A stretch of 64,000 nucleotides of DNA from Hyphobacterium sp. CCMP332. Its GTDB lineage: Bacteria; Bacteroidota; Bacteroidia; Cytophagales; CCMP332. The notes below the pieces were generated by a model that saw only the letters and a program-made list of their open reading frames with translations, did not search any database and was not told the origin of the DNA. Every line of letters starts with the position of its first letter. Position 1 is the first letter of the stretch. Location of the stretch: positions 1,184,001-1,248,000 of the forward strand of contig CP058647.1 of NCBI GenBank assembly GCA_014323545.1. The letters are read 5' to 3'. Shown here piece after piece: positions 63,900-64,000 of the stretch. A program made the position numbers and the translations under genes.

Positions 63900-64000
63900 A
63901 GCAAGAATTAATAATGGAGAATGGAAAATTTTCAATGCATAGTTCCATTTTATCTATTTAAGCTTCACACAGCCAGATAACATCTACATACATTTACTGA

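Overview
The window is a piece of a Bacteroidota chromosome, most likely from a marine member of the Cytophagales. The evidence is low GC, weak or absent Shine-Dalgarno sites, promoter elements of the TTTG / TAnnTTTG type, a GldJ gliding/type IX secretion lipoprotein, a secreted protein with a C-terminal type IX sorting domain, and families typical of the phylum (DUF6090, DUF6150, HTTM, NhaD, Cry-DASH with DUF2256). The placement within Cytophagales and the marine habitat are inferences. There is no prophage, plasmid backbone, complete insertion sequence or CRISPR array. Most of the window is ordinary core genome.

Layout. 1-11.3 kb: a Kdo transferase cut by the window edge, an NhaD antiporter, a crotonase, a sugar aminotransferase/acyltransferase pair, a DMT transporter with a YigZ-type protein, DUF554, RidA, an NhaC antiporter and an FAD oxidoreductase. 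11.3-19 kb: a broken redoxin gene, an ArsR regulator with a Cys-rich partner, a large secreted beta-propeller protein, a MacB-type permease and a methyltransferase. 19-23.6 kb: a redox/membrane trio facing a light-repair cassette (iron-sulfur photolyase, DUF2256 miniprotein, Cry-DASH). 23.6-30.9 kb: accessory-looking DNA with tRNA-Arg(CCU), three degenerate tRNA-derived repeats, a Crp/Fnr regulator, an AraC regulator, thioredoxin and rhodanese, and a four-helix-bundle gene framed by inverted heptamer arrays next to hflX. 31-39.4 kb: a tightly coupled tpiA-DUF6150-prmA-giant acidic protein operon. 39.4-43.3 kb: plsY and envelope glycan genes. 43.4-52.9 kb: a dipeptidase, then dsbD-copA-S9 peptidase-YjjX, then YceI. 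53-60.4 kb: recG, gldJ, anmK, an amino-acid dehydrogenase and a second NhaD-type antiporter. 60.4-64 kb: a 152-nt tRNA-like RNA, an Lrp regulator, an HTTM protein, an atypical SDR and 3-hydroxyanthranilate dioxygenase.

The genes work together in a few visible ways. Three sodium/proton antiporters point to sodium-based ion homeostasis. dsbD and copA overlap by 4 nt, tying thiol-redox transfer across the membrane to copper export. The two photolyases and the DUF2256 gene form one DNA-photorepair unit. A Crp/Fnr protein with a Cys-rich motif lies near rhodanese and thioredoxin, whose divergent promoter carries a palindrome it might bind.

The most interesting items are the tRNA-like RNA with an 8+5 bp acceptor/T helix and a variable region of about 80 nt, the tRNA-Arg-derived repeat family with a conserved extra hairpin, the heptamer-framed four-helix-bundle gene that appears to supply the hflX stop codon, and the 2156-residue exported protein with tryptophan-in-acid repeats.
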